From the NCBI GenBank assembly GCA_019753375.1, contig JAIELC010000124.1, positions 1 through 35,983 on the forward strand: a stretch of 35,983 nucleotides of DNA, written 5' to 3'. A program made the position numbers and the translations under genes. Under the pieces are notes generated by a model that saw only the letters and a list, made by a program, of their open reading frames with translations, was not told the origin of the DNA and made no database searches. Source of the DNA: Sphingomonas sp. (GTDB taxonomy: Bacteria > Pseudomonadota > Alphaproteobacteria > Sphingomonadales > Sphingomonadaceae). Positions 7,698 to 16,039 of the stretch are shown in pieces (positions within the stretch are counted from its first letter, which is position 1; the number at the start of each line of letters is the position of its first letter).

Positions 7698-7950
7698 CGC
7701 GGTCCTTTGTGTCGTTGCGAAGGTCGGCGCGAAGGTCGGCGCGACGATCATTCTCGCCGCCGGTCCTGAGATGTCGGTATTGGTCAGTACGGCCATCGTC
7801 CCCATCACAATGCCCATGCTTTGCCGGTTTAGCGCCATGGTCATCCGCGGTCTTGTTGGTCGGCGCAGGTGGTGTTCGCGGTGCCGATAAAGCGGGCGTT
7901 AGCGCGCCGATGCCAAGTGCGGCGGCAATCAGTATGGATACAGAACGCAT
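7687..7950 (-). CDS. Small secreted Asp/His-rich protein
   Basis: Protein of 87 residues with a clear signal peptide (MRSVSILIAAALGIGALTPA, then cleavage near 'LSA', residue 23). The mature part is very polar: a histidine/aspartate-rich middle ('DDHGAKPAKHGHCDGDDG') and a C-terminal tail of Arg/Asp repeats ('RADLRADLRND') coded by a short tandem repeat in the DNA. The composition suggests metal or cation binding in the periplasm, but no known domain is seen. The ATG at 7950 follows AAGGAG by eight bases. Its stop overlaps the cytochrome b561-like start, so it is the first gene of a three-gene operon. It may be a periplasmic partner of the cytochrome; this is inference. Confidence 0.7.
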   Translation of the reverse strand: MRSVSILIAAALGIGALTPALSAPRTPPAPTNKTADDHGAKPAKHGHCDGDDGRTDQYRHLRTGGENDRRADLRADLRNDTKDRDDD

Positions 7951-8129
7951 CGGGTGTCTCCTTGGGTTTGTAAGGAGCCCAACGTCGCGATCCCGCTGGC
8001 CCGGCGCCATTGCACCCGCGCTTATCCGCCGCTGCGTAAGCACCCGCTTAGATCAAGTTGCATTCAGGCGAGCAGGGCACTTACTTGACGGACAGATGCA
8101 GATTGCCGGACCACGCCGCGCAATTCAGC

Positions 8130-8145
8130 CAAGCGCCGGCGCTTG
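8130..8145. repeat. Perfect 16-bp palindrome after PAP2 gene
   Basis: CAAGCGCCGGCGCTTG reads the same on both strands. It lies 8 bases beyond the stop of the downstream PAP2 gene (minus strand), so it may form a transcript-end hairpin, though without a T run. It could equally be a binding site in the 5' region of the small secreted gene's operon, which lies further left on the same strand. Confidence 0.45.
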
Positions 8146-8153
8146 CCGGCGAC

Positions 8154-9302
8154 CTATGAAATCGGCCGGGCGACCCAGCCTATGGTGGCACGGCCGTTGC
8201 GGATTGCCCGGCGCATCGGTTGTTCGGCCAGGCCGGCATCGGCGATCGGGCCGGCGATCCGCCACATCAGGAATGCCAGCACGATGCCCACGACACCGTC
8301 AATCGCATAATGCCAGCCCAGATGGACCGAGCCGAACAGGATGACCGCCGCATAGGGCAATGCCAGCCACAACCAACGGCGGCTGAACCCCAGCAGGAAA
8401 CACAGGAACAGCGTCGACAGCGCATTGTGCATTGATGGCAGCGCGGCGATCCCCCCGCCATCGGCAATGCTGGGCGCGCCCAGCAGCGACTGCAGCTTTG
8501 CCTGCGCACCAAGCGATTCAAGTCCGTGATACCCATTGGCCATCAGCGTGGCCTGTTGGGCCGCCAGCCGGTCGGTCAGCTCAACGAACTGCTGGTTGTG
8601 GTGATAAAATGCTTCGAAGCACGGCCCGACGGCAGGCACCAGCGACGCGACCAGCGTGGTCGGCACAATCGTCAGCATCGCAAAGGCCATGGTGTGGCGC
8701 AGCCGGTGGCGCGAATCGAGCGGCAGGAAGGTGCAGATCGCGATGCCGAGCGTCATCGGAAAGAAAAAGGGGTGATAGAGCAGATCGATGATCCGCGTGG
8801 CTTCTGCACTCGGCAGCAGCGCATGGGTCAGCCGCCACGGGTCGGTCCCAAAGACGCTGCGGTCCATGCCTGCCAGCATCCCGTCATAGCCATAGCCGGT
8901 TGATGGCAGCATGCGCTGTTTGAAGACATTATACGCGGTGCCAACCAGCACCGCCGTCAGCAACGGCGTGAAAAAGGGCAGCCCCCAACCGGGCCGCATC
9001 CGCGTCTGGACGAACCAATGCACGATGTCGGATACCGACTGATCGATCCCGTACCAGCGATTATACGCCATCTTGCCGAGCAGCATGACCGGCGCGATCA
9101 GCGTGACCGCGCAGATAAAGCCTTTGCTTTTCAACTGGGCGACCGAGGTCCATTCGATCAACGGATTGCGCGCGAGCAGATAGACACAGGCCGCGTACAG
9201 AAATGCCAGGACGAACGGCATGACAATCGGCTGAAGCGGCGGCACGATATAGCCGATGTCGTCGCTGCTGCTGCGGGCGCGTTGCCCGGCGGCCGCCTTC
9301 AT
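8154..9302 (-). CDS. PAP2-family membrane phosphatase (second of tandem pair)
   Basis: Integral membrane protein of 382 residues of the PAP2 phosphatase / inositolphosphotransferase-like superfamily. The C-terminal catalytic half has 'ALPSMHNAL' (287-295; His292 as general acid) and 'GSVHLGWHYAIDG' (324-336; His331 and Asp335 as the catalytic H-x3-D pair). The arginine normally found in the third motif is replaced. Around it lie at least six hydrophobic helices. These enzymes remove phosphate from, or exchange head groups on, membrane lipids or prenyl phosphates. The ATG at 9302 overlaps the stop of the upstream paralogue (ATGA), and GGAG lies eight bases before it. The substrate cannot be told from sequence. 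Confidence 0.85.
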   Translation of the reverse strand: MKAAAGQRARSSSDDIGYIVPPLQPIVMPFVLAFLYAACVYLLARNPLIEWTSVAQLKSKGFICAVTLIAPVMLLGKMAYNRWYGIDQSVSDIVHWFVQTRMRPGWGLPFFTPLLTAVLVGTAYNVFKQRMLPSTGYGYDGMLAGMDRSVFGTDPWRLTHALLPSAEATRIIDLLYHPFFFPMTLGIAICTFLPLDSRHRLRHTMAFAMLTIVPTTLVASLVPAVGPCFEAFYHHNQQFVELTDRLAAQQATLMANGYHGLESLGAQAKLQSLLGAPSIADGGGIAALPSMHNALSTLFLCFLLGFSRRWLWLALPYAAVILFGSVHLGWHYAIDGVVGIVLAFLMWRIAGPIADAGLAEQPMRRAIRNGRATIGWVARPIS

Positions 9303-10444
9303 CGGCCCCGCTCCATCAGGTATCGCCGCTTGCGTTTTGCAAAGAACGCGCGCGCGACGGGCGGTGCGCGCCAGCGATCGGGCCGTTGCGCTGATGCCGC
9401 AGGCCAGCCGATCAGGCCGGTACATTTCCAAAGGCCGATGGTCGCGACCAACGCCACGATCCCGTCGAGCCCATAATGCCAACCCAGATGGATTGACCCG
9501 ATCCAGACGATCGCGGCGTAGCCGACCATGATCCGGCCCAGCGTGGGGGACAGATGCCCGGCGGCGCAGGCAAACAGCACGACCAGCGCGTTGTGCAGCG
9601 ACGGCATGGCCGAAATACCGCCGCCAAAGATGAACGCCCCCTGCTGAAAGTTGAGCAGCAGATGCCGCTGATAGACCAGCGCGCTCAGCCCGGGGGCGCC
9701 CTGCGCGCGCAGCGCGTCATCCTGCGTCGACAACAGCTGGGTCAGCGCCTCAAATCGGTGCGGCTGATGTTGAAAATTGGCGTAATAGGCCGGGCCGGCG
9801 GCGGGAAATGCATAGGCAAGGATTGATCCCAGCACGATCCACAACAGGCAATATGTCAGCAGATATCGCCAGCTCAGCACCGAACCCGGCCGCGCAAAGG
9901 CGCAGAAGGCGACGCCCAGCGTCGTTGGCGCGAACCAGGCGTGATAGGCGAGGTCAAATGCCTGGGTCCACCAGGCGGACGCAAACACCGCGTGGGTGAT
10001 CCGCCAGGGGTCGGTCATAAACAGCACCTGGTCGGCATCGGCAATCCACGGCCCCCAGCCAAACCCCGCCTCGCGCAGGGCCGATTGCTTGAAGAACGTA
10101 AAGGCCGTCATCAGGATGATGAACGTCAGCAAGGGCTGCCACAGCGACAGGCCCTGATCGGCGCGCCACCGATCCGTCACGAAGCGCCTGACCAGCGACG
10201 TGATCGACACGGGCGCCGCGCGGGGATCGCGTGTCCAGAACGCATGGATCAGCACCACGCTGGCGGTGAAGACCATGGCAGCCATGATGGCCGATGTATA
10301 TCCAGCGAAAAGGGCTATTATGTGGAAGAAATGCCCATTCCCCCAGCATGTTATAACGATAAACGCATACATGGCCGCAACAATAAGCGGCGCCATCTTG
10401 ACCAGGGGATGGTTTATCGATGCTGATGTCACGCGCACAGCCAT
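9299..10444 (-). CDS. PAP2-family membrane phosphatase (first of tandem pair)
   Basis: Protein of 381 residues, a paralogue of the next gene. It shares 'FMTDPWRITHA' in the middle, the catalytic 'AMPSLHNAL' (279-287; His284) and 'GSIHLGWHYGLDG' (316-328; His323, Asp327), and a similar membrane-helix pattern. Like its twin it belongs to the PAP2_3-type branch related to eukaryotic inositol-phosphorylceramide synthases, which is of interest because sphingomonads make sphingolipids. A lipid phosphatase or head-group transfer role is inferred. The start is uncertain: the ATG at 10444 has no clear ribosome binding site, and the ATG at 10396 directly before the first membrane helix is an alternative. 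Confidence 0.83.
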   Translation of the reverse strand: MAVRVTSASINHPLVKMAPLIVAAMYAFIVITCWGNGHFFHIIALFAGYTSAIMAAMVFTASVVLIHAFWTRDPRAAPVSITSLVRRFVTDRWRADQGLSLWQPLLTFIILMTAFTFFKQSALREAGFGWGPWIADADQVLFMTDPWRITHAVFASAWWTQAFDLAYHAWFAPTTLGVAFCAFARPGSVLSWRYLLTYCLLWIVLGSILAYAFPAAGPAYYANFQHQPHRFEALTQLLSTQDDALRAQGAPGLSALVYQRHLLLNFQQGAFIFGGGISAMPSLHNALVVLFACAAGHLSPTLGRIMVGYAAIVWIGSIHLGWHYGLDGIVALVATIGLWKCTGLIGWPAASAQRPDRWRAPPVARAFFAKRKRRYLMERGR

Positions 10445-10488
10445 AGTCGAAGGCTGCTTACTGCTAAGTTACCACGCCCAAGGAACAG

Positions 10489-10513
10489 CTTGCTGACGTT
10501 GCCGAACAGCAAG
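10489..10513. promoter_or_regulatory. Inverted repeat upstream of PAP2 pair, possible operator
   Basis: CTTGCTG (10489-10495) and CAGCAAG (10507-10513) are perfect 7-base arms separated by 11 bases. The repeat is 45 bases before the first PAP2 start in an AT-richer stretch (10511-10540) that probably holds its promoter. The arm spacing of about two helical turns fits a dimeric repressor site, but a leader hairpin is equally possible. Confidence 0.35.
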
Positions 10514-10621
10514 TAATTGTATTTTTGGCTAATAATGATGAGCGCCGACCAGTCATGGAGGGCCGGGGGCATCCCGCTATTGGGATTGACCGGATCGGCG
10601 CCTGATCCCGCGGTTCCAGGC

Positions 10622-11644
10622 TCAGCCGGCTGCGCCCTCGGATAGTTCCTCGGGCAGCAATTCGGTGTCGATCTGCGCCTGCATCGCGGGGGGATAGCGC
10701 GTGCCGGCGACCGCGCCGGGGGTGAAGATCGCGTCAATGGCGGCAATAACGTCGTCGCTCAGGCTGATGTGCGCGGCGCCGACATTTTCCTCGAGGTGTG
10801 CGATGCTGCGTGTGCCGGGAATGGGGACAATGCCAGGTCGGCGGGCGAGCACCCAGGCGAGGGACAATTGCGCGGGCGTGCAGCCGGCCTGCGCGGCGAC
10901 CGCGCGAAAGCGATCGAGCAGCGTCAGGTTATGCGGCAGATTATCGGCGGAGAACCGCGGCATGAAATTGCGGATATCGTGCGGTTCAAAGCGGGCGTCG
11001 TGGACCGCATCGGCCAGAAAGCCGCGCGCAACCGGCGAAAAAGCGACAAAGCCGATGCCGAGTTGCTCGCACACATCCAGCACCGCAATCTCGGCATTGC
11101 GGACCCAGGGCGAATATTCGGTCTGGACGGCGGTGATCGGGTGGACCGCGTGCGCGCGGCGAATGGTGGCGGCGGACATTTCGCTCAGGCCGATGGCGCC
11201 GATCTTGCCCGCTTCCTTCGCGCGGACCAGCGCGCCGACCGACTCTTCCACCGGCACGCGCTTATCGAGCCGATGCAGATAATAGAGATCGATATGATCG
11301 GTCCCGAGCCGCGTCAGCGCGCCGTCCAGCGTTCGCGCGATGGCTTGCGGCGATCCGTCGAGCGCGCGTTTGCCGTCAATCACGTCGAGCACGCATTTGC
11401 TGGCCAGCGTGAAGTCGCGCCGCCGGTGCATCACCGACGCGCCGATCAGCCGTTCATTATTGCCAAGACCGTATAGGGCGGCGGTATCGAGAAAGCTGAT
11501 CCCCAAATCGAGCGCATGGTTCAGCAGCCGGGCGCCCTCGGCCTCTGAAGGCGGGGTGCCATAGGCATGATTGAGGTTCATGCAGCCAAGGCCGATGTTG
11601 GAAACGGTCAGCGCGCCAAGCGCGCGGGTGGGAAGCTGGCTCAT
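10622..11644 (-). CDS. Aldo/keto reductase
   Basis: NADPH-dependent aldo/keto reductase of 340 residues with the TIM-barrel pattern of the family. The catalytic tetrad is visible: Asp53 ('FLDTAALYG'), Tyr58, Lys83 ('LASKCVLD') and His124 ('DLYYLHRLD'). The cofactor end has 'IPIPGTRS'-like sequence ('VPIPGTRSIAHLEENVGAAH'). It reduces aldehydes or ketones in the cytoplasm; the natural substrate is unknown. It most resembles the YajO/AKR13-like group that acts on small aldehydes, by inference. The ATG at 11644 has a weak GGGA upstream. It seems to be a single-gene unit; the PAP2 pair begins 177 bases downstream with its own leader. Confidence 0.92.
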   Translation of the reverse strand: MSQLPTRALGALTVSNIGLGCMNLNHAYGTPPSEAEGARLLNHALDLGISFLDTAALYGLGNNERLIGASVMHRRRDFTLASKCVLDVIDGKRALDGSPQAIARTLDGALTRLGTDHIDLYYLHRLDKRVPVEESVGALVRAKEAGKIGAIGLSEMSAATIRRAHAVHPITAVQTEYSPWVRNAEIAVLDVCEQLGIGFVAFSPVARGFLADAVHDARFEPHDIRNFMPRFSADNLPHNLTLLDRFRAVAAQAGCTPAQLSLAWVLARRPGIVPIPGTRSIAHLEENVGAAHISLSDDVIAAIDAIFTPGAVAGTRYPPAMQAQIDTELLPEELSEGAAG

Positions 11645-12076
11645 GTCCCGGCCTTAGCCGCTGTTGGGTCGCACGGGTAGCCGATGTGATGGGTAAAAAG
11701 ACAGGCGCGGTGTCGATCGTCCGCGTCCGCCGGCGTCTCGCCGCGACTCAGCAGGCGTGCAGCGCAACCGTGGCCCGGCAGAATGATCCGGCGGGTGCGC
11801 TGGCCAGCAACGGGTGGCGCGGCATGATGATGCCGTCGTCGGGCGTCGGGTGGATCGGCGGGCAATAGCCGGCGGTGGGAAAACGGCGCACAGCCGGATT
11901 GGCTGCGCCAGATGGCCCCGCCTTAAATCCCTTGCGTCGTGCATAGGCTGCGTACAGCAATTCTTGCCACTCCCCCGTCGATCTTTGGTTGCCCAAGGGT
12001 AAGCAAGCAGGGTTAAGGCCGCGTAAACGATCGCGAGCAGGGACGGGCAGGCGGCAGGACGTGGCCGGTTGCAGCG
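11645..12076. other. Intergenic region between glmS and aldo/keto reductase, possible small gene
   Basis: No secure gene in 432 bases. The best candidate is a minus-strand frame at 11748-11996 (82 codons, TTG start) whose translation has a protein-like beginning ('GEWQELLYAAYARRKGFKAG') but then becomes proline-rich. A GGGGGAG lies inside it, eleven bases before another TTG (within 'QELLY'), which could be the real start. I list the region rather than a gene because codon evidence is weak. No terminator with a T run was seen after glmS. Confidence 0.3.
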
Positions 12077-13900
12077 CTATTCCACGGTGACAGATTTGGC
12101 CAGGTTGCGCGGCTGATCGACATCGGTGCCCTTGAACACCGCGACATGATAGGCCAGCAATTGCACCGGCACCGCATAGACCAGTGGCGCGATCAGCGGG
12201 TGGACGCGCGGCATTTCGATCGTGGCGATGGTGTTTTCGCCCGCTTGCGCGATCCCGTCGGCGTCGGAAATCAGCACCACCTGCGCGCCGCGCGCCTGGG
12301 CTTCCTGCATGTTGCTGACCGTCTTGTCGAACAAGGGGCCCGACGGGGCGAGGACGATCAGCGGCACCTGATCATCGATCAACGCGATCGGGCCGTGCTT
12401 CATTTCGCCCGATGCATAGCCTTCGGCGTGGATATAGCTGATTTCCTTCAGCTTCAGCGCGCCTTCCAGCGCCAGCGGATAATCGGGGCCACGGCCCAGA
12501 TACAACACGTCGCGCGCCGCCGCGATTTTGGGCGCCATGGCTTCGATTTCCGCGTCATGGCTGAGCGCCTTGCTCAGCGCCTCGGGCACTTCGCGCAGGT
12601 GGCGGACGATCTCGCGCTCGACATCATGGTCAAGCAATCCTTTGGCGCGCGCCAGATTGACCGCGAGCGCCGCCATGACCGCAAGCTGGCAGGTGAACGC
12701 CTTGGTCGATGCGACGCCGATTTCGGGTCCGGCATGGGTGGGCAGCAACAAATCCACTTCGCGCGCCATCGAACTTGTCGGCACGTTGATGATGCCCGCG
12801 GTGGTCAGCCCGGCCGCCTTCATGTGGCGCAGCGCCGCCAGCGTATCCGCCGTCTCGCCCGATTGCGAAATAACGATCCCCAGCATGCCGGGGGTCAGCA
12901 CCGGGTCGCGGTAACGAAATTCGCTGGCAACATCGACCTCGACGGGAACGCGGGCGAGCTGTTCGATCCAGTATTTGCCGATCATGCCGACATAGCTGGC
13001 CGTTCCGCACGCGACGATGGCGATGCGATCGACCGCGCCCAGGTCAAATTCCATGTCGGGCAGCGCGACCTGTTCTTCAATCGGCCGCAAATAGCTGCGC
13101 AAGGTTTGCGCCACCACCACCGGCTGTTCGTAAATTTCCTTTTGCATGAAGTGGCGGTGATTGCCCTTGTCCATCAACTGGCCCGAGGCCCCTGAATTGA
13201 CGATCGGCCGCGTGACGGGATTATTGGTGCGGTCGAATACCTCTACATTGGCGCGCGTCACGACCACCCAGTCGCCTTCTTCCAGATACGCGATCCGCTG
13301 GGTCAGCGGCGCGAGCGCCAGCGCGTCCGAGCCAAGATAATTTTCGCCCTCGCCATAGCCGACCGTCAACGGCGCGCCGAGCCGCGCGCCGATCAGCAGA
13401 TCGGGTTCGGACTTGAACATGACCCCCAGCGCAAAGGCGCCGTGCAATCGCGGCAGCACATTGGCCACCGCCGCGCGCGGGGCCACGCCGCGTTCAATCT
13501 CGCGCGCGATCAGATGGGCGACAACTTCGGTATCGGTCTGGCTCAGAAACTGGCGTCCTTCGGCCAGCAATTCGTCGCGCAGCGGCTTGAAATTCTCGAT
13601 AATGCCGTTGTGGACCAGCACCACATCGCCAACGATATGCGGGTGGGCATTGTCCTCGGTCGGCGCGCCGTGGGTTGCCCAGCGCGTGTGCGCGATCCCG
13701 CTTATGCCCGGCAGCGGATCGTCCGCCAGCCGGTTCGCCAGATTGATCAGCTTACCCTGCGCGCGGCGACGGTCGAACTGGCCGTCATGGACCGTGCAGA
13801 TGCCCGCTGAATCATAGCCGCGATATTCCAGCCGCTTCAGCCCGTCGAGCAGCCGATCCGCAACGGGGCCCTGGCCCAGAATTCCAACGATACCGCACAT
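12077..13900 (-). CDS. glmS: Glutamine-fructose-6-phosphate aminotransferase (isomerizing)
   Basis: Full-length GlmS of 607 residues, the cytoplasmic enzyme that makes glucosamine-6-phosphate from fructose-6-phosphate and glutamine, the first step to UDP-GlcNAc for peptidoglycan and lipopolysaccharide. The N-terminus MCGIVGILG supplies the catalytic Cys2 of the glutaminase domain, with 'HTRWATHG' for glutamine binding. Two SIS sugar-isomerase domains follow ('SQSGETADTLAALRHM', 'STKAFTCQL'), and the C-terminus 'DQPRNLAKSVTVE' is the family signature. The gene starts 15 bases after glmU on the same strand, so the two form an operon. No glmS ribozyme is seen or expected in this group. Confidence 0.98.
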   Translation of the reverse strand: MCGIVGILGQGPVADRLLDGLKRLEYRGYDSAGICTVHDGQFDRRRAQGKLINLANRLADDPLPGISGIAHTRWATHGAPTEDNAHPHIVGDVVLVHNGIIENFKPLRDELLAEGRQFLSQTDTEVVAHLIAREIERGVAPRAAVANVLPRLHGAFALGVMFKSEPDLLIGARLGAPLTVGYGEGENYLGSDALALAPLTQRIAYLEEGDWVVVTRANVEVFDRTNNPVTRPIVNSGASGQLMDKGNHRHFMQKEIYEQPVVVAQTLRSYLRPIEEQVALPDMEFDLGAVDRIAIVACGTASYVGMIGKYWIEQLARVPVEVDVASEFRYRDPVLTPGMLGIVISQSGETADTLAALRHMKAAGLTTAGIINVPTSSMAREVDLLLPTHAGPEIGVASTKAFTCQLAVMAALAVNLARAKGLLDHDVEREIVRHLREVPEALSKALSHDAEIEAMAPKIAAARDVLYLGRGPDYPLALEGALKLKEISYIHAEGYASGEMKHGPIALIDDQVPLIVLAPSGPLFDKTVSNMQEAQARGAQVVLISDADGIAQAGENTIATIEMPRVHPLIAPLVYAVPVQLLAYHVAVFKGTDVDQPRNLAKSVTVE

Positions 13901-13915
13901 GTGTCTGTCTCCGCC

Positions 13916-15280
13916 CTAAGGCTGTTTTCTGGCCTTGCGCGCCGTCATCGCCGCCCTGAATGATGCCGCCCATCCGGGCTTTTCGGTCTGGTCGGGACGG
14001 ACAAGCGCCAATGCATCGGCGCTGACGTCCCGGGTCACCACGCTGCCCGCCGCAACAATGGCGCCGGCGCCAATGCTGACCGGGGCAACCAAAGCGCTGT
14101 TCGATCCGATGAACGCCCCGGCGCCAATGATCGTCTGATATTTGAAGAACCCGTCATAATTGCAGGTAATCGTGCCCGCACCGATATTGGCGTTGGCGCC
14201 GATGGTCGCGTCGCCAAGATAGGAAAGATGGTTGGCCTTTGCGCCAGGCCCCAGCACGGCCTGTTTGGTTTCGACAAAATTGCCGATCTTGGCACCTTCT
14301 CCCAAAACCGTGCCAGGCCGCAGCCGCGCATAGGGACCGACCGTGGCACCATTTGCAATTGTCGTCCCCTCGATATGACAAAAGGCGTGGATGGTCACCC
14401 CATCGGCCACGGAAACGTCGGGGCCGAACACGACATGGGGTTCGATCACCACATCGCGGCCGATCCGCGTATCGTGCGCGAACCAGACGGTGTCGGGCGC
14501 GATCAGCGTCGCGCCGTCCGCCATTGCCTGCGCACGGCGGCGTTGCTGCCAGCGGCGCTCAACCCCCGCGAGTTCGGCGCGGCTGTTGACGCCGGCGACT
14601 TCATCGGCATCGGTTTCGATCACTGCGGAAGGGCGGCCATCGCTGGCGGCCAGCATCACGACGTCGGGCAGATAATATTCGCCCGCCGCATTGTCGTTGC
14701 CGACCCGCGCGAGCAACGCGAACAGATCGGCCGCGCGTGCGGCCATCAGCCCGGAATTGCACAGGGTCACTGCGCGCTCGTCGGGCGATGCGTCCTTATA
14801 TTCGACCATTTTGCCAATCCGGCCATCAGCATCGGCGATGATGCGGCCATAGGCAGCGGGATCAGCAGGGCGGAACCCCAGCACAACCGTTGCCGGTGCA
14901 TCGGGGGCATGCAGGCGATCGATCATGCGCTGCATCGTCGTGGCCGATATCAGCGGCACGTCGCCGTACAGGATCAGCACGTCGCCATCAAAACCTGCCA
15001 GCGAATCGCGCGCCTGCAGCACCGCGTGCCCGGTGCCCAATTGTTCGGCCTGCAGCGCGGTGCCGATGCCCAGCGGCGCAACCGCCTTTTCCACCTGATC
15101 CCGCCCGGCCCCGGTGACCACAACGATTCTGTCTGGCGACAGGGTCTGCACGGCATCGATCAGGTGGAGCAGCATAGGCCGTGCGGCAATCGGGTGCAGC
15201 ACTTTGTGCAGATCAGATTTCATGCGCGATCCCTTGCCGGCGGCAAGGATGATGGCGGCGATGGGCGAATGCTGCGTCAT
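13916..15280 (-). CDS. glmU: Bifunctional GlcNAc-1-P uridyltransferase / GlcN-1-P acetyltransferase
   Basis: GlmU of 454 residues, which carries out the last two steps to UDP-GlcNAc. The N-terminal nucleotidyltransferase domain begins 'IAAIILAAGKGSRMKSDLHK' (about 7-26) and contains 'LYGDVPLI'. The C-terminal left-handed beta-helix acetyltransferase shows hexapeptide repeats ('GNFVETKQAVLGPGAKANHL', 'IGAGTITCNYDG', 'IGSNSALVAPVSIGAGAIVA'). The ATG at 15280 was chosen because it starts directly at the conserved N-terminus; the longer frame to 15445 runs into the divergent HAD phosphatase gene. glmS follows after 15 bases. The 64-base gap to the divergent gene must hold promoters for both directions, but none is clear. 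Confidence 0.97.
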   Translation of the reverse strand: MTQHSPIAAIILAAGKGSRMKSDLHKVLHPIAARPMLLHLIDAVQTLSPDRIVVVTGAGRDQVEKAVAPLGIGTALQAEQLGTGHAVLQARDSLAGFDGDVLILYGDVPLISATTMQRMIDRLHAPDAPATVVLGFRPADPAAYGRIIADADGRIGKMVEYKDASPDERAVTLCNSGLMAARAADLFALLARVGNDNAAGEYYLPDVVMLAASDGRPSAVIETDADEVAGVNSRAELAGVERRWQQRRRAQAMADGATLIAPDTVWFAHDTRIGRDVVIEPHVVFGPDVSVADGVTIHAFCHIEGTTIANGATVGPYARLRPGTVLGEGAKIGNFVETKQAVLGPGAKANHLSYLGDATIGANANIGAGTITCNYDGFFKYQTIIGAGAFIGSNSALVAPVSIGAGAIVAAGSVVTRDVSADALALVRPDQTEKPGWAASFRAAMTARKARKQP

Positions 15281-15344
15281 TGGCCCTGCGCCCTGCCATG
15301 TTTGGGTTGCCAATTCCATAGCATTGCTGGCACCACCCCCCTGC

Positions 15345-16034
15345 ATGACACCGATTTCACCCGCGCGTTTGCCATTCGACATCGTCGGTTTCGACCTCGA
15401 CGGGACGCTGCTCGATACCAGCGCCGATCTGACCGCGGCGGTCAACCACGCGCTGGCGCTGGTCGGCAGGCCGCCGCTGACCGATGATCAGGTGCGGCCA
15501 TCGCTGGGGTTGGGCGCCAAGACCATCCTGATCCAGGCGCTGGACGATAGCGGCGGCATCCCGCCCGACGATTTCCGGCCGCTCTACAAACAGATGCTGC
15601 GTTTTTACGAAGCCAATGTATCGGTGCACAGCAGGCCTTATGACGGCGCGATCGCCGCGCTCGACCGGCTCGCGGCGATGGGGCTGAAGACCGCCATTGT
15701 TACCAACAAATTTGAATCGCTGGCGGTCAAGGCGCTGACCGATCTTGGCCTGATCGACCGGTTTGTCACGGTGATCGGCGGCGATACGCTGGGCACCGCC
15801 AATGCCAAGCCATCGGCGGCGCCAATCCACGCAATGATCACGCGGTGCGGCGGCGGCCGCGCGGTCTTTGTTGGCGATTCGGTGTACGACATGATGGCGG
15901 CCAGGAATGCGGGCATTCCCTGCGTGGCGGCCGCCTACGGGTTTCTGATCGGCCCGGTCGACGAGATGGGCGCTGATGCGGTGATTGACCATTTAGATGA
16001 TCTTGTCCCGACGCTTGAACGCTTGCCCGGCTGA
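15345..16034 (+). CDS. gph: HAD-family phosphatase, phosphoglycolate phosphatase-like
   Basis: HAD-superfamily hydrolase of 229 residues. Motif I is 'FDLDGTLLDTSADL' (nucleophile Asp17, acid/base Asp19), motif II 'VTNK' (Thr120), the conserved lysine is in 'NAKPSAAP' (Lys155), and motif III 'VFVGDSVYDMMAA' has Asp178 and Asp182. The helical cap (about 30-100) is of the Gph type. Phosphoglycolate is the usual family substrate. The ATG at 15345 lacks a clear ribosome binding site, and a TTG at 15369 just before motif I is possible. It is followed after 5 bases by pnuC and then nadR, so it may act on a nucleotide or sugar phosphate of NAD salvage instead; that is inference. Confidence 0.85.
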   Translation: MTPISPARLPFDIVGFDLDGTLLDTSADLTAAVNHALALVGRPPLTDDQVRPSLGLGAKTILIQALDDSGGIPPDDFRPLYKQMLRFYEANVSVHSRPYDGAIAALDRLAAMGLKTAIVTNKFESLAVKALTDLGLIDRFVTVIGGDTLGTANAKPSAAPIHAMITRCGGGRAVFVGDSVYDMMAARNAGIPCVAAAYGFLIGPVDEMGADAVIDHLDDLVPTLERLPG

Positions 16035-16039
16035 TCGCC

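Noticed and set aside
10429..10746. Minus-strand frame of 105 codons across the PAP2 leader
   Set aside because: Overlaps the aldo/keto reductase end in another frame and has no ribosome binding site or domain.
12077..13960. glmS ribozyme in the glmU-glmS gap
   Set aside because: Only 15 bases separate the genes and no ribozyme core can fit; it is a Gram-positive feature.
14228..15487. Long plus-strand frame opposite glmU (419 codons)
   Set aside because: Antisense shadow; His/Arg/Gly-rich, no domain, and glmU is unambiguous.
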